NCBI RefSeq assembly: GCF_042477335.2
Contig: NC_091263.1
Coordinates: forward strand, 71,232,501 to 71,296,500
Source: Ovis canadensis
Taxonomy: Eukaryota; Chordata; Mammalia; Artiodactyla; Bovidae
Length of the DNA: 64,000 nucleotides
Direction: 5' to 3'
In this document: one piece after another, positions 63,140 to 64,000 of the stretch
Layout: each line of letters begins with the position of its first letter
Numbering within the stretch: position 1 is the first letter of the stretch
The notes under the pieces: model-generated
Told to the model about the DNA's origin: nothing
Databases searched by the model: none
The model's input: only the letters and a program-made list of their open reading frames with translations
Program-made: the position numbers and the translations under genes

Positions 63140-64000
63140 CCTGAGCCATTATAGCATGATGAAAAAATGTTCTACATGAAAGCATTTGATACAATTCAAC
63201 ACTCATTCATGAGTTTAAAAAACTTCTTCACTAGGAAGGACAGGAAACTTCATTAATCTGATAAAGAATAGCTATTTTAAAAAAGACAAAACCCCTAAAG
63301 TAGCCATCATACTTGATAGTGAAATACTTAAGCTTTCCTTCTAAGATCAGGAATGAGATAAGGATACTAGTTTATCATTATTTCTATTAAACACTGGAGA
63401 TCCTATCCAATCCAACAACAACAACAACAAAGACACAGAATTAGAAAATACAAATACAACTAACATTACTCACAGATGACATGATTGTATTAAAAAAAAC
63501 ACACACATACAACAAAACCATTACAGTTAACAGGAGAATTTAGCAAAGTTGCTGACTATAAGGTTGATATTCAAAAGTCAGGTGTATTTCTATAAAGCCA
63601 ACAACAAACAGAAAATGACATTTTAAAATGAATTTTTACAATCGCATCAAAACCATCAAGGACCTATGGAAAAAAATCTATCAGAATAAGAGTAAGATCT
63701 CTACACTGAAAACTCAAAAATACTATTGAAAAAAGATCTAAATGTTTGAATGAAGGGGTATGTCATGTTCATGCACTGGAAGGCTCAGTATTATAAAACT
63801 GTCAATTCTCCCCACATTTATCTATAGATTTGGAACAATTCCAATCAAAATCTTAGCTTTTTTTTTTTTTTTGGTGTGGAAAGTGACATCCTGAGACTAA
63901 AAAATTACATGAAAATTTAAGGGGCTAAGACTAAATGAGGCAATCTTGAAGAGAAGAAAATGCTGGCGGACTTACACTACCAGATACCAGAACCAATGGC
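63140..64000 (+). mobile_element. L1 ORF2 relic, runs off the window
   Basis: Blocks in L1 ORF2 order: gatacaattcaacactcatt, ttccttctaagatcaggaat, tcaggtgtatttctataaag, cttttttt run, acttacactaccagatacca. Several stops and frameshifts; inactive. The 3' part lies beyond 64000. Confidence 0.85.

Larger units (their letters stand above)
54376..64000 (-). other. PPARG: Intron upstream of PPARG exon 1 (partial)
   Basis: This is 9.6 kb of the large intron between the promoter exons and exon 1, open at the window edge. It holds a CHR SINE, BovB pieces, MIRs, one Bov-tA and an L1 ORF2 relic. I looked for the gamma-2-specific exon B peptide start (MGETLGDS) on the minus strand and did not find it. 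54376-55750, 55871-57840, 58266-59330 and 61700-63130 are unique with no gene seen. Confidence 0.8.

Noticed and set aside
54376..64000. PPARG gamma-2 exon B or promoter exons
   Set aside because: No minus-strand peptide start like MGETLGDS and no matching donor-bounded exon was found.

Overview
The window is ruminant nuclear DNA. It is packed with Bov-tA/Bov-A2 SINEs and BovB (RTE-clade) fragments, together with artiodactyl tRNA-derived CHR-type SINEs, L1, L2, MIR and hAT relics. A bovid (cattle, buffalo, sheep or goat) is most likely, but the species cannot be fixed from this sequence alone.

The only protein-coding gene I can support is PPARG (peroxisome proliferator-activated receptor gamma), on the minus strand. 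All six exons common to the PPARG isoforms are present, with GT-AG boundaries and consistent phase: exon 1 (54375-54148), exon 2 (52409-52240), exon 3 (43808-43670), exon 4 (38191-37992), exon 5 (27029-26579) and exon 6 (coding 9227-8980, then a short 3' UTR with an ATTAAA signal near 8795). Read together they give an intact 475-residue gamma-1 receptor: N-terminal AF-1, two C4 zinc fingers, hinge, ligand-binding domain and AF-2 helix. The upstream promoter exons (A1/A2 and the gamma-2-specific exon B) were not found and presumably lie beyond 64000.

Layout: 1-8767 is the 3' flank of PPARG, with a repeat cluster at 0.6-4.8 kb, a CpG island at about 1.0-1.4 kb with no recognised gene, and mostly unique sequence at 4.8-8.7 kb. 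8768-54375 is the transcribed PPARG body. Its introns carry nested retroelements, a 530-bp TG-rich satellite, and two long same-strand ORFs in intron 5 that I do not recognise. 54376-64000 is the intron upstream of exon 1 and ends inside an L1 ORF2 relic.

The most unusual structure is at 39165-39444. The first 38 nt of U2 snRNA are fused head-on to a full Bov-tA SINE, and the pair is flanked by one target-site duplication inside an L2 fossil, which looks like a template-switch chimera. Other points of note are two 40-bp micro-insertions of the BovB/Bov-tA tail with perfect target-site duplications, a head-to-tail SINE dimer with one duplication near exon 1, an A18 run directly after the exon 2 splice donor, a weak exon 4 donor whose read-through gives a 20-residue tail (as in the known ORF4 isoform), and loss of the upstream gamma-1 start codon (ATT in place of ATG).
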